Shown here one piece after another: positions 32,544 to 42,201 of a stretch of DNA of 64,000 nt (positions are counted from its first letter, which is position 1; each line of letters starts with the position of its first letter). The DNA lies in NCBI GenBank assembly GCA_049966155.1, contig JBMFVE010000001.1, forward strand, positions 682,001 to 746,000, read 5' to 3'. The DNA comes from JBMFVE01 sp049966155. Its GTDB lineage: Bacteria > Bacteroidota > Ignavibacteria > Kryptoniales > JAKASW01. A program made the translations under genes and the position numbers. The notes below the pieces were generated by a model, which did no database searches, was not told the origin of the DNA, and saw only the letters and a program-made list of their open reading frames with translations.

Positions 32544-35500
32544 ATGAGTCTTCCAAGTACGTCTGTCAGCAAACCAATAACCACAGCAATGGTCTTTATT
32601 GGAATAATCATCCTTGGAATCTTTTCGTTTACAAGGCTGGCTATAGACATTTTACCGAGTCTGGAGCCACCTGCCATAAGTGTTATTACAACATATCCTG
32701 GAGCCAGTTCAGAGGATGTTGAACTAAAGGTTACAAAGCCAATTGAAGATCAGATAAGTACAGTAAGCAATGTTACCAAAGTAACTTCAAGTTCCAAAGA
32801 TAATCTTTCAATCATAACTGCAACTTTTTCATGGGGCACCAATTTAGATGAAGCTGCAAATAATATCAGAGATGTCCTTGACCGAGTGAAAAGAAATCTT
32901 CCTGCTGACGCTGAACAACCTATGCTATTTAGATTCAGCGGTTCGAGTATTCCCGTTATGATGCTTGGTGTGAGTGCAAAGGAGGATTATCCTGCACTAA
33001 AGAAGATAATAACTGACCAAATATCAGACCCACTCAGTCGACTTCCCGGCGTTGGAGCAGCGTTCATGATGGGTGGACCCGAGAGAAAATTTCTTGTGGA
33101 AGTTGATCCCTACAAACTTCAGGGCTATGGAATGACAATCCCACAGCTGGCAAACGCAATAGCTGCTGAAAACGTTACGGTTCCAGCAGGACAGATAGAG
33201 CTTGGGAGAACTGAACTGAGCGTCAGAGTTCCAGGAGAGTTTACTAGCGTTCAGGATTTAAAGAACATGGTGGTTGGAGTGTCTGGCGGTGCATATATTC
33301 ATTTGTCCGATGTGGCCCATGTGGTTGATTCTCTGAGCAAACCGCAATCACTGGTTAATATTGACGATAATGTTGGTGCACTTGTTTTTGTGCAAAAACA
33401 ATCCGGCGCTAACACAGTAGAAGTAGCAAATGAAATTATGAAAGCGCTGCCTGAGATAAAGAGATCATTGCCGGGAGATGTCACCCTTAATGTGGTTTTC
33501 GATACCTCTGAATTTATCCGAGAAACAATTAATGAGCTTGCAGTAGAAGTTTTACTGGGAGCTCTATTTGTAACACTTGTTGTCCTCGCTTTCCTGAGAC
33601 AACTGAGGGGCAGTCTTATTGTAATTGCGACCATACCAATTTCTCTTGTTACCGCATTTGCGTACTTGTATTTCTCAGGCGGTACCATAAATATGATCTC
33701 ACTCTCAAGCCTGGCAATAGCAGTTGGACTGGTCGTCGACGATGCAATCGTCATACTTGACAATATTTCTCGTCATATTGAAAATGGCGAAAAGCCGGGC
33801 ACAGCCTCTATAGTAGCATCAAATGAAGTTGGACTTGCCGTCATGGCATCTACTTTGACAATCGTGGCTGTTTTTCTTCCACTTGCATTCTTAACGGGTA
33901 TCGCCGGATTTTTTTTCAAGCAGTTAGGTGGACTGGTTACTGTGATGGTGCTTGTATCACTTATCGCTGCTTTGAGTTTCACACCGATGCTTTCCTCAAA
34001 ATTTCTTATTTCTGAGCGCGAAAGATCTATAAAACAAATCTGGGTGAAGAAACTCTATGAGGCGAGCGAAAAGATGTTCGTAAATCTTGAAAGTATCTAT
34101 GGAAAGAGCTTGCAGTGGGCATTGACCCACAAACTTGCTACAATTGGAGTCTCAGCTTTAGTTTTCATATCATCGATAGTGCTTTTTAGTTTCGTGGGTA
34201 CGGAATTTATACCTTCTTTTGATACAGGCAGCGTTCAAATTACAGTTCAAATGCCTGTCGGCACAACTGTCGATTCTACAGTTGCTGTAGCAATGCGAGC
34301 AGAAAAGATACTGAAAGAGGAAATTCCGCCGCAATACCGTGAATTTATATTCTATCGGGCAGGACAGAGCAGCTCTGGTATGTCCAGCGTTACAGGGCAA
34401 AAAGAGGGGCCAAACATAGCTATAATTAGCGCCAGACTTGTTCCATACAGTCAGCGAATTGGAAAAACGTCAACGTACTTCGCAAAGAAAATAAGGCCAC
34501 GTCTGGCAAGAATTCCAGGTATTGTCAGCTATGAGGTAGGCTCAGGATACGACATAGGCTCGGTCTTGCTCGGCGGTTCAAAACCCCTGCAAATAAATGT
34601 AAGCGGTGATGACCAGCAAAAATCACTTCGTGTTGCAAAACAAATCCTCAGCATTGTATCAAGTACACCCGGAGCTGCCGATGCTTCAGTAAGCTGGGGA
34701 GGTGAAACCCCTGAACTTCGCATCGTTCCAGACAAGGATAAGATGAGTTCTCTCGGACTCAATTCAGCTATTGTTGGTGCCACTGTCCGCGCAAGCATTT
34801 ACGGGATAAAAGCCAGCATCTTCAGAGAAGTAGGCGACGAATATGACATTTTTATTCAACCCCCTTACAACGAGAAGAATAGTGTCGATTACATCGCTAA
34901 TTTGCCTGTCAAATCCATGAGTGGGCAGATTATTCCGTTATCTAATTTTGCCAGAATTGAATCCGGACTGGCCCCAATTGAAATACAACACGAGAATAAA
35001 CAACGTGTTATTTATGTCTCATCAAATGTGGAGGGAAGGGCACTGGGCGATGTGGTCAATGAAGTTAAAGCAAAAATTGCCAGCAGTGTCCCAATTCCTC
35101 CCGGCATCCAAATTCAGTATGGTGGACAGGTCAGGGAGCAGCAGAGATCGTTCCAGGACCTTCTGGTTGATTTGATCCTCAGCATAATTTTGGTTTATAT
35201 GGTAATGGCATCTCAATTTGAATCTCTGCTTGATCCTTTCGTAATTATGTTTTCAGTCCCTTTTGCATTTACCGGCGTAGCATGGGCACTGTGGATCACA
35301 AAAACTCCACTTGGCCTTACGGCTTTTATCGGGCTCATTCTACTGGTCGGAATAGTCGTAAAGAACGCAATCGTCTTGATCGACTATATCAACATTTTAA
35401 GGGCAAGGAATTATTCTCTTAAAGACGCAATTGTTCAAGGCGGGAAGAATAGGCTTCGACCCGTACTGATGACGGCCTTTGCAATGATACTTGGTAATGT

Positions 35501-35669
35501 ACCGATGGCACTGAGCACTGCTGTCAGTGCGGCTTTCTGGAAACCGTTAGGGATAACTGTTGTAGGAGGTTTGCTGGTTTCATCTCTGGTGACCCTCATT
35601 TTGGTGCCGGTAGTTTATAGTTTATTTGAAACGCGACTAAAAATCAGATTTAACCAAAACCATTTATAA
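32544..35669 (+). CDS. RND-family efflux transporter, AcrB/MdtB-like
   Basis: 1041 residues, normal length. Twelve membrane helices in two halves with two large periplasmic loops. N-terminal M-S-L-P-S-T-S-V-S-K-P-I-T-T-A-M-V and the RND signatures S-V-A-I-A-V-G-like L-A-I-A-V-G-L-V-V-D-D-A-I-V (proton relay Asp pair) and G-I-V-V-K-N-A-I-V-L-I-D-Y in TM10-like region are visible. It exports drugs, solvents or metals by proton exchange; the substrate is unknown. Good AGAGGA site before ATG 32544. In operon with TetR, adaptor and PII-like protein. Confidence 0.95.
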   Translation: MSLPSTSVSKPITTAMVFIGIIILGIFSFTRLAIDILPSLEPPAISVITTYPGASSEDVELKVTKPIEDQISTVSNVTKVTSSSKDNLSIITATFSWGTNLDEAANNIRDVLDRVKRNLPADAEQPMLFRFSGSSIPVMMLGVSAKEDYPALKKIITDQISDPLSRLPGVGAAFMMGGPERKFLVEVDPYKLQGYGMTIPQLANAIAAENVTVPAGQIELGRTELSVRVPGEFTSVQDLKNMVVGVSGGAYIHLSDVAHVVDSLSKPQSLVNIDDNVGALVFVQKQSGANTVEVANEIMKALPEIKRSLPGDVTLNVVFDTSEFIRETINELAVEVLLGALFVTLVVLAFLRQLRGSLIVIATIPISLVTAFAYLYFSGGTINMISLSSLAIAVGLVVDDAIVILDNISRHIENGEKPGTASIVASNEVGLAVMASTLTIVAVFLPLAFLTGIAGFFFKQLGGLVTVMVLVSLIAALSFTPMLSSKFLISERERSIKQIWVKKLYEASEKMFVNLESIYGKSLQWALTHKLATIGVSALVFISSIVLFSFVGTEFIPSFDTGSVQITVQMPVGTTVDSTVAVAMRAEKILKEEIPPQYREFIFYRAGQSSSGMSSVTGQKEGPNIAIISARLVPYSQRIGKTSTYFAKKIRPRLARIPGIVSYEVGSGYDIGSVLLGGSKPLQINVSGDDQQKSLRVAKQILSIVSSTPGAADASVSWGGETPELRIVPDKDKMSSLGLNSAIVGATVRASIYGIKASIFREVGDEYDIFIQPPYNEKNSVDYIANLPVKSMSGQIIPLSNFARIESGLAPIEIQHENKQRVIYVSSNVEGRALGDVVNEVKAKIASSVPIPPGIQIQYGGQVREQQRSFQDLLVDLILSIILVYMVMASQFESLLDPFVIMFSVPFAFTGVAWALWITKTPLGLTAFIGLILLVGIVVKNAIVLIDYINILRARNYSLKDAIVQGGKNRLRPVLMTAFAMILGNVPMALSTAVSAAFWKPLGITVVGGLLVSSLVTLILVPVVYSLFETRLKIRFNQNHL

Positions 35670-35687
35670 GTATAAGGAGCCTATCTG

Positions 35688-36023
35688 ATGGCGAAAAATC
35701 TTTCTAAGGGAACGCTCCCTGAACATCCGTTGAAAATGGTGATATTATCAGTTGACGAGGGACTTATAGATTATGTAGAAGAGGCTTTCGCAAAGTTGGA
35801 GATCAGGGGCTACACGCGAATCGACAATTCAAAGGGACAGGGAAGTGTTGAAGGTGAACCTCACCTGGGAACACATATCTGGCCTGGACTTAATTTCCTC
35901 TTTATTATCGTTACGAACGCTGCCAAAGCCTCTCAACTAATGGATGAAATTCGAACTATAGATCAACGTGAAGGTAAACCGGGAATCAGGGCGTTTTTAT
36001 TGAATGTTGAGGACATGACATAA
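35688..36023 (+). CDS. PII-like protein at the end of the RND operon
   Basis: 111 residues of the GlnB/PII-like ferredoxin-like fold: L-K-M-V-I-L-S-V-D-E-G-L-I-D-Y-V, then L-E-I-R-G-Y-T-R-I, then H-L-G-T-H-I-W-P-G-L-N, ending G-K-P-G-I-R-A-F-L-L-N-V-E-D-M. The T-loop is short and the classical uridylylation tyrosine is not evident, so it is a PII-like rather than true GlnB/GlnK. PII-like and DUF3240-type proteins occur beside heavy-metal RND pumps, where they bind small ligands or metals. AAGGAG lies before ATG 35688, 18 bases after the pump gene. Confidence 0.75.
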   Translation: MAKNLSKGTLPEHPLKMVILSVDEGLIDYVEEAFAKLEIRGYTRIDNSKGQGSVEGEPHLGTHIWPGLNFLFIIVTNAAKASQLMDEIRTIDQREGKPGIRAFLLNVEDMT

Positions 36024-36051
36024 CAAAGATATTTATATACTGTTAATTTTG

Positions 36052-37347
36052 TCATGTTTCAACTGCAGAAATCTTTTTTCCCTTTGTTTCAGGAAAAACC
36101 CATATCCACAGCCCTGTTAAAAAAGCAAAAAGGGCAGCAAGAGCTATCCCACTTGAAAGGCTATAAACCTGAGCCATCACCGCTATTATAACTGGTGTAA
36201 AAAACTGGATACCACGCGCAAGATTAAATGCAGTCCCCATTGCTGTATTCCTGATGCTCGTTGGAAAGATTTCAGCACATAGCGGTCCAAACCCACTAAA
36301 AACACCTGTGCCAAATCCCACCAGAAACATGAAGCTCAATACAACGGGCGGATAACCGACGATTTTATCCCAGAGAATGGTGATCATCAATAAACCAACA
36401 GCCCATAGAATAGAATAAATCGTAAATGCAGGCCGACGCCCAATAACATCAGCAACCAACCCAAATGTAGCATAACCAATAAGCCCCCCACCCTGAGTAA
36501 CAACCATCCATAGCGCGGATCGTGCCATTGTGAAATTTCTCTGCTCATGTAAGTAACCCGGCAGCCATGAATAAGTAAACCAGTACGCCGACATCAAAAA
36601 AATGGCGAGTATGAGCGATTTGATGAATAGGTTCAAATAATCCTTTGAAAATAGGCGAGCAATTTTTGACGACCCCTCCATCAGTATAGTATTTGGCTGC
36701 AACACTCCGGCACCGGCAATTCTTTTATGCTCTAACCAAACATCAGATTCCGGCAGATGACGTCGCACAAACACAACAAGAAAGGCTGGAGCAACTGATA
36801 TGAAGAAACAGAGGCGCCATCCGATTATAGGTTCAATAAACCCTCCAATTAAAGATGCTATCAATATCCCAAATGGCGCACCTGTCTGCATAAACGCGGC
36901 ATATCTCCCCCTTACCCTTGCTGGAAATGTCTCCCCAACAAAAGTCTGCCCTGTTGCCCATTCACCGCCGACTCCAAGACCCGTTAGAATCCTAAAAACA
37001 AGAAGTATTCCCAAATCTGGAGCAAGGCCGCTCAAAAACGTTCCGATACTATATGTCAATATCGTCCATTGAAGAACATTTTTCCTCCCAAACATGTCTG
37101 AAAGATATCCAAAAATAATCCCACCTATTGCAGTCGCAGCAAGCGAAGAACCAAGAACATAGGAAAGTTCGACTTTTGAAAGATGTAATTCACTACCGAT
37201 AGGTATAAGAAGAAACGTAAAAAGGATAAGATCGTAGAAATCAAATACCCAGCCTGCCCAACTCATTAGGAGAATCTTGAAATGCTGTGAACCTGGAGCC
37301 TCGGCTTCATTCAAGAGTGGAGTCAATTCCATCTGGCGCTTCTCCAT
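36052..37347 (-). CDS. MFS transporter, metabolite:proton symporter type
   Basis: 431 residues with twelve predicted membrane helices. The MFS loop 2-3 motif F-G-Y-L-S-D-M-F-G-R-K and its loop 8-9 repeat (V-A-D-V-I-G-R-R) are present; G-L-G-V-G-G-E-W-A-T-G and M-Q-T-G-A-P-F-G fit the metabolite:H+ symporter/NanT/ShiA-like group that carries carboxylates or sialic acid. Substrate unknown. It is convergent with the PII-like gene and has no operon partners. Confidence 0.9.
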   Translation of the reverse strand: MEKRQMELTPLLNEAEAPGSQHFKILLMSWAGWVFDFYDLILFTFLLIPIGSELHLSKVELSYVLGSSLAATAIGGIIFGYLSDMFGRKNVLQWTILTYSIGTFLSGLAPDLGILLVFRILTGLGVGGEWATGQTFVGETFPARVRGRYAAFMQTGAPFGILIASLIGGFIEPIIGWRLCFFISVAPAFLVVFVRRHLPESDVWLEHKRIAGAGVLQPNTILMEGSSKIARLFSKDYLNLFIKSLILAIFLMSAYWFTYSWLPGYLHEQRNFTMARSALWMVVTQGGGLIGYATFGLVADVIGRRPAFTIYSILWAVGLLMITILWDKIVGYPPVVLSFMFLVGFGTGVFSGFGPLCAEIFPTSIRNTAMGTAFNLARGIQFFTPVIIAVMAQVYSLSSGIALAALFAFLTGLWIWVFPETKGKKISAVET

Positions 37348-37608
37348 TTGAAGTTGAGAGAAGTTAACTAAATAAAGATTCGATTGTCAAGGTTAATGCT
37401 GCACCAGCTTTGGTAAATGGAAAATTTGTTTTTGTAAGCCTTCGTTTTTATTTTTACAGGTGCATCGTCATTTATCTACAAAATGGATAGGACATTCTTT
37501 TTTTACAGGTTTAGTGTCAATTCTTAAGTCACGAGCCCCTGATCTGGAAATGCTGATAAAAATGACGCTCAACTTTTATCTGAATATCACGTTTTCTGAG
37601 AAAGCGCA

Positions 37609-38334
37609 ATGAGACTCGTCTTAACTGCTGTTACTGCTGTTGTACTTACAGTTATTTTCTCTGCCCTTTACCTGCTGACAATTCCATTCGATAAAAGAAA
37701 CAGGGCATTTTCCTTCTTTGCCTACCACTGGTCAAAAGCAATCCTATGTGTAACCGGCATCAGGGTAAAAGTAACCGGCCTCGAAAAAATTGATTTATCG
37801 AGACCTCACGTTTTCGTATCGAACCACGCGAGCTTATTTGATATTACAGCAATAATAGTTGGAGTAAATCGTTATGTCAGATTCATAGCAAAAAAAGAAA
37901 TTGCACGTGTGCCTGTGTTTGGATGGGCTGTTAGCCATGCACATATCATGATTGACAGAAAAAGACCTACCGATTCGGTGAGAAGTTTACAAAAGGCCAG
38001 CCGGCAAATTGCACTTGGAGATAGTGTTATTCTTTTTGCTGAAGGAACCAGAACTCGTGACGGTAACCTCCTTCCATTCAAAAGGGGCGCATTTTTGCTG
38101 GCTATCGAAGCAGGGGTTCCTATTGTCCCCCTTACAATACTGGGAAGTTTTAATATTATGAAAAGGGGGAGTTTAAATTTAAAAAGGGGAGTAATCAGGA
38201 TTCTCGTCGATGAACCGATCGACGTTAATAATTACAGAGGTAAACAGGGTGTTGTTGAGCTGATGAATCTTGTGCGTGGAATTATTGAACGAAATTATGC
38301 TGGATCAACGCCTTTAAACGAGGAAAAACAATGA
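37609..38334 (+). CDS. plsC: 1-acyl-sn-glycerol-3-phosphate acyltransferase
   Basis: 241 residues. The acyltransferase motifs are S-N-H-A-S-L-F-D (H-x4-D catalytic pair) and F-A-E-G-T-R-T-R-D-G (substrate phosphate binding), then V-P-I-V-P-L-T. One N-terminal membrane segment anchors it. It adds the second acyl chain to make phosphatidic acid. Its stop overlaps the gatC start by 4 bases. Confidence 0.93.
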   Translation: MRLVLTAVTAVVLTVIFSALYLLTIPFDKRNRAFSFFAYHWSKAILCVTGIRVKVTGLEKIDLSRPHVFVSNHASLFDITAIIVGVNRYVRFIAKKEIARVPVFGWAVSHAHIMIDRKRPTDSVRSLQKASRQIALGDSVILFAEGTRTRDGNLLPFKRGAFLLAIEAGVPIVPLTILGSFNIMKRGSLNLKRGVIRILVDEPIDVNNYRGKQGVVELMNLVRGIIERNYAGSTPLNEEKQ

Positions 38335-38621
38335 AAGTCACAGTAGATGAAGTGGATCGGATTGCCAAATTGGCAAAGCTCCGTTTTTCTGAAGACGAAA
38401 AAGAGAAATTTACCGAGCAATTTAACAACATAATCTCTTTTGTCGAAAGGCTTAATGAACTGGATACCGACAACATTGAACCGCTATTGCATGTCATCGA
38501 ATTAGAAAACGTGTTCCGTGACGACGTACTTCAGAAGTCAATCCCAACAGAAGAAATTTTAAAAAATGCTCCGGTGAGGAGAGACAATTTCTTTAAGGTC
38601 CCTAAAGTAATTGAAAAATAA
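38331..38621 (+). CDS. gatC: Aspartyl/glutamyl-tRNA(Asn/Gln) amidotransferase subunit C
   Basis: 96 residues. Conserved GatC features: V-D-E-V-D-R-I-A-K-L-A-K-L-R-F-S-E-D-E near the start, I-I-S-F-V-E-R-L-N-E-L-D-T-D-N, and the C-terminal R-D-N-F-F-K-V-P-K-V-I-E. It is the small stabilising subunit of the GatCAB enzyme that converts Asp-tRNA(Asn) or Glu-tRNA(Gln) to the amide. GatA and GatB are not in this window. Confidence 0.95.
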   Translation: MKVTVDEVDRIAKLAKLRFSEDEKEKFTEQFNNIISFVERLNELDTDNIEPLLHVIELENVFRDDVLQKSIPTEEILKNAPVRRDNFFKVPKVIEK

Positions 38622-38628
38622 TAATTAA

Positions 38629-39426
38629 ATGTCAAAGCGCAAGAGCAAACCAAGAATTGTGGCATTTATCCCTGCCCGGTATTTATCAACCCGCTTTCCA
38701 GGAAAGCCGCTGGCACCAATTGCTGGAAAGCCCATGATACAGCATGTCTACGAACGCGTTCTTGCAGCACAAAAAGTCGATGAAGCCTATGTATTAACTG
38801 ACGACATTCGAATAGCTGAAGCAGTCAAAGGATTTGGTGGAACTTTTTTAATGACATCTTCCAAACTAAAAAGTGGTACAGACCGCTGCGCTGCAGGAGC
38901 ACAAATGATAAATCCGGAAGTTGTCGTTAATGTTCAGGGTGATGAACCTCTTATTTCTCCGCGTACTATCGACTCAACAATTAATGAATTACTGGAATCC
39001 CCTCAAGACGTTATGTCTACAGCTGCTGTTCCGATAAAAGAGGAATCTATCCTTTTCTCGGAAAATACAGTAAAGGTTGCTGTATCAATTGATAAACATG
39101 CTCTTTATTTCTCCAGAAATGTGATTCCTTTTATAAGAGGTAAAAAAAGGGATGAATATCTAAAACAATTTCAATTTCTAAAACACATTGGCCTGTATGT
39201 ATATAGAAATGAGTTTCTTCAGAGATTTTCAAAACTTAAAGAAACCCCTCTGGAAAAAGCGGAAAAACTGGAACAGCTTCGCGCTCTGGAAAACGGCTAC
39301 AGGATTAAGGTGGCCGTGGTTAAAGAAGACACAATCCCTGTTGACATACCGGAGGATATTCTTGAGGTTGAAACATATTTACTCCAGAAAGAAAACTCCA
39401 GTATGAACCGAAGACTTTTTATTTAA
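38629..39426 (+). CDS. kdsB: 3-deoxy-manno-octulosonate cytidylyltransferase
   Basis: 265 residues. It activates Kdo with CTP to CMP-Kdo for LPS inner-core synthesis. N-terminal I-P-A-R-Y-L-S-T-R-F-P-G-K-P-L and V-N-V-Q-G-D-E-P-L-I are diagnostic. CTP synthase is the next gene, which supplies its substrate, and the pairing supports an LPS-bearing Gram-negative. Confidence 0.96.
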   Translation: MSKRKSKPRIVAFIPARYLSTRFPGKPLAPIAGKPMIQHVYERVLAAQKVDEAYVLTDDIRIAEAVKGFGGTFLMTSSKLKSGTDRCAAGAQMINPEVVVNVQGDEPLISPRTIDSTINELLESPQDVMSTAAVPIKEESILFSENTVKVAVSIDKHALYFSRNVIPFIRGKKRDEYLKQFQFLKHIGLYVYRNEFLQRFSKLKETPLEKAEKLEQLRALENGYRIKVAVVKEDTIPVDIPEDILEVETYLLQKENSSMNRRLFI

Positions 39427-39449
39427 CCCTAAGGAAACATGGAGGACTG

Positions 39450-41075
39450 TTGCCAAAAAGAATCATGAAATACGTTTTTGTTACTGGTGGAGTTGTATCA
39501 TCGCTGGGCAAGGGTATTGCAGCTGCATCTCTTGGACTCCTGTTGAAATCTCGCGGGCTGCGCGTTGCAATGCAAAAGTTTGATCCATATATAAATGTCG
39601 ATGCCGGAACTATGAACCCTTTTCAGCACGGAGAGGTTTACGTTACAGATGACGGTGCCGAAACAGATCTAGACCTTGGGCATTATGAAAGGTTCCTGGA
39701 CATTACAACAACACGGAGCAGCAACACAACCACGGGACAGGTTTATTATGAAGTGATTTCAAAAGAAAGACGTGGAGATTACCTGGGTGCAACAGTCCAG
39801 GTAGTACCGCACGTCACTGACGAAATTAAGCGTCGTTTCTCGGCTCCATACGAAAATGAGAGTTATGACATTGTCATAACAGAAATTGGAGGAACAGTAG
39901 GTGATATCGAAGGACTACCTTTTCTTGAGGCCATGAGACAGTTTATGCTGAAAGTTGGCAGGAAGAATGCTATAAACATTCATGTTACGCTTGTTCCTTA
40001 TATTGAAGCAGCCGGTGAAATAAAAACAAAACCCACACAACACAGCGTCAAATCACTTCTGGAAATAGGAGTCCAGCCCGAAATCCTTATATGTCGAACA
40101 TCAAAGAGAATGACACGGGAAGTAAAAGAGAAAATAGCACTATTTACAAATATAGATGCAGACTCCGTAATTGAAGCACGTGACGCTGAAACCATTTACG
40201 AGATTCCTCTCATCTTCAGAAAACAGAAACTCGATCAAATTGTGTTAGACAAGTTTAATCTCAAGGCTAAGGAACCCGATCTTACCGAATGGCAAAAAAT
40301 GGTAGACCGCATTAAAAATCCTGCCCATTTTGTAAGAATAGGAATATGCGGCAAATATACGGAGCTTTTGGACGCATATAAGAGCATCAGGGAAGCTTTC
40401 GTTCACGCAGGCGCTGAAAACGACGCAAAGGTTGAGCTAAAGTGGATTGCGGCTGAAGATGTGGAAAAAGGCGGTGCTACGCAATACCTCGCTGATATTG
40501 ATGGATTGCTTGTTCCCGGCGGATTCGGGGAAAGAGGAATTGAGGGTATGATTGACGCAATTCAGTTTGCAAGAGAAAATAGTTTGCCCTACCTGGGAAT
40601 CTGTCTTGGTATGCAAACAGCAATAATTGAATTTGCCCGCCATGTCGTTGGCTGGAAAGATGCTAACTCAACCGAATTCAAAAAAACCCCTCACAATGTA
40701 ATAGATATTATGCCCGCGCAAAAGGGGGTTAAAGAAAAAGGTGGCACAATGCGCCTGGGCGCTTACATCTGCATGCTGCAAAAAGGAACAAAAGCATTCG
40801 AGGCGTACGGAGTAGAAGTTATCAGCGAAAGACACAGGCACAGATACGAAGTAAACAATAAGTTCAGGAAAAAACTTGCAGACGCCGGACTGAAATTCAG
40901 CGGACTCTCGCCAGATGGTGAACTTGTAGAAATTGTGGAACTTCAAAATCATCCCTGGTTTGTTGCATGTCAGTTTCATCCTGAACTAAAGTCACGCGCT
41001 ACAAAGGCACATCCCTTGTTCAGAGAATTTGTTAAAGCCGCTTTATCTAGAAAAAGAACAACTGGGACGAGATAA
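39450..41075 (+). CDS. pyrG: CTP synthase
   Basis: 541 residues. N-terminal synthetase domain with the P-loop (T-G-G-V-V-S-S-L-G-K-G) and a C-terminal class I glutamine amidotransferase domain with G-I-C-L-G-M-Q-T (catalytic Cys) and F-H-P-E. It converts UTP to CTP with glutamine as nitrogen donor. A GGAGG 4 bases upstream supports TTG 39450 as start, six residues before the usual M-K-Y-V-F-V; ATG 39465 is the alternative. Confidence 0.97.
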   Translation: MPKRIMKYVFVTGGVVSSLGKGIAAASLGLLLKSRGLRVAMQKFDPYINVDAGTMNPFQHGEVYVTDDGAETDLDLGHYERFLDITTTRSSNTTTGQVYYEVISKERRGDYLGATVQVVPHVTDEIKRRFSAPYENESYDIVITEIGGTVGDIEGLPFLEAMRQFMLKVGRKNAINIHVTLVPYIEAAGEIKTKPTQHSVKSLLEIGVQPEILICRTSKRMTREVKEKIALFTNIDADSVIEARDAETIYEIPLIFRKQKLDQIVLDKFNLKAKEPDLTEWQKMVDRIKNPAHFVRIGICGKYTELLDAYKSIREAFVHAGAENDAKVELKWIAAEDVEKGGATQYLADIDGLLVPGGFGERGIEGMIDAIQFARENSLPYLGICLGMQTAIIEFARHVVGWKDANSTEFKKTPHNVIDIMPAQKGVKEKGGTMRLGAYICMLQKGTKAFEAYGVEVISERHRHRYEVNNKFRKKLADAGLKFSGLSPDGELVEIVELQNHPWFVACQFHPELKSRATKAHPLFREFVKAALSRKRTTGTR

Positions 41076-41183
41076 ATACACCTTAACCGCCTGGTAGTTG
41101 CTTCCACTGTTTTGACTCGAGCTTATTCTCACCACATCTCCTATCCTTTGTAGAACTGGCGCAATGTTTAACTGAACATACGG

Positions 41184-41588
41184 TCAGTCGTGGACTTTTG
41201 CATTCAAAATAAACTTTCCTGATCGTTTGAAGAGAATCTCAACGCGTACTCTATCTCCATTGGCCAGTTTTCTCTTAACATTGATAAGCATAACATGATA
41301 ACCACCCGGTTTGAACCTGACAACCGATCCAGCAGGGACAACTATATATTTGACCCGCTTCATTCCCATCATACCGTCTTTCATATATGACTCATGTATT
41401 TGCGCTGCTTCACAAAAGGTGGCACGGACATCATAGAGTGTGTCGTCCTCATTTGACCGATTGACAACCTTAAAATACAAAGCGCTTGTCATCCCTTTGT
41501 CAGCAGGTCTGATATAAGGATTTTCAATCTTTAGCTTCCCTGCATTTGCCTGGGTACTTAACAGTATCGTGATCAACAACCAGATCAT
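41184..41588 (-). CDS. PCuAC-family periplasmic copper chaperone
   Basis: 134 residues with a signal peptide (about residues 1-16). The copper-binding pattern H-E-S-Y-M-x6-M ... G-G-Y-H-V-M-L matches the H(M)x10Mx21HxM motif of PCuAC (DUF461). It carries Cu(I) in the periplasm to the CuA centre of cytochrome oxidase. It starts 3 bases after the Sco1-like gene's end, an established functional pair. Confidence 0.92.
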   Translation of the reverse strand: MIWLLITILLSTQANAGKLKIENPYIRPADKGMTSALYFKVVNRSNEDDTLYDVRATFCEAAQIHESYMKDGMMGMKRVKYIVVPAGSVVRFKPGGYHVMLINVKRKLANGDRVRVEILFKRSGKFILNAKVHD

Positions 41589-41591
41589 TTT

Positions 41592-42197
41592 TTACTCCAA
41601 TTGTTTTATGTCTTTAATAACTTCTTTGGCAACCAAAGTGCTCCCCCTGTATGACTTCCTAACCTTGCCATTCTTATCAATCAGTACCACCTTATCCGTG
41701 TGTGTTATATAATAAATGAGTTTTCCATTTGACAGATATGATGAGTCACCCGGGAAATATCTTATATCCATCTCGTTCAAAACCGTGTCAACGCTTGCGC
41801 GTGTACCTGTCAAAAAGTCCCAATTACTTAGATCAATCCCCCGGATATCAGCATATTCTTTAAGAATATTTGGAGTATCTCTGTTTGGATCAAATGTTAA
41901 CGACAAAAGCTGCACATTTCCGATTTTCTCAACTCTGAGGCTGTCCTGCAGATGCTGCATGTTGTTTGTAGTAAGCGGACATACGTCGGGACAGTGAGTA
42001 TAAATAAAACTCATAACAACTATCTTTCCTCTATAGTCTGAAGGAAACACAACCTTTAAGCTATCCTGGTTGAGAAATGTCTCCTGTTTCTTACCGACAT
42101 CAGTTAGCACTGGCAATCTGGTACATCCGTTTACCAGAATTGCTGCGACCGAGAGTATAATAATAAAAAATAAGTGAGATTTCTTCTTACAACTCAC
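41592..42197 (-). CDS. SCO1/SenC-family copper/redox lipoprotein
   Basis: About 201 residues when started at GTG 42197, which has AAGGA upstream and sits 4 bases after the uvrC stop; the open frame extends to 42263 inside uvrC. The lipobox V-N-G-C25 makes it membrane-anchored. The copper ligands are C-P-D-V-C-P and H (I-T-H-T-D-K). Sco proteins reduce or metallate the CuA site of haem-copper oxidases, working with PCuAC, the next gene. Confidence 0.92.
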   Translation of the reverse strand: MSCKKKSHLFFIIILSVAAILVNGCTRLPVLTDVGKKQETFLNQDSLKVVFPSDYRGKIVVMSFIYTHCPDVCPLTTNNMQHLQDSLRVEKIGNVQLLSLTFDPNRDTPNILKEYADIRGIDLSNWDFLTGTRASVDTVLNEMDIRYFPGDSSYLSNGKLIYYITHTDKVVLIDKNGKVRKSYRGSTLVAKEVIKDIKQLE

Positions 42198-42201
42198 AAA
42201 A

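Noticed and set aside
37451..37510. Direct repeat TTTTTACAGGT (37451-37461 and 37500-37510) before plsC
   Set aside because: The word is short and T-rich, and it may occur by chance; no regulator or promoter context supports it.
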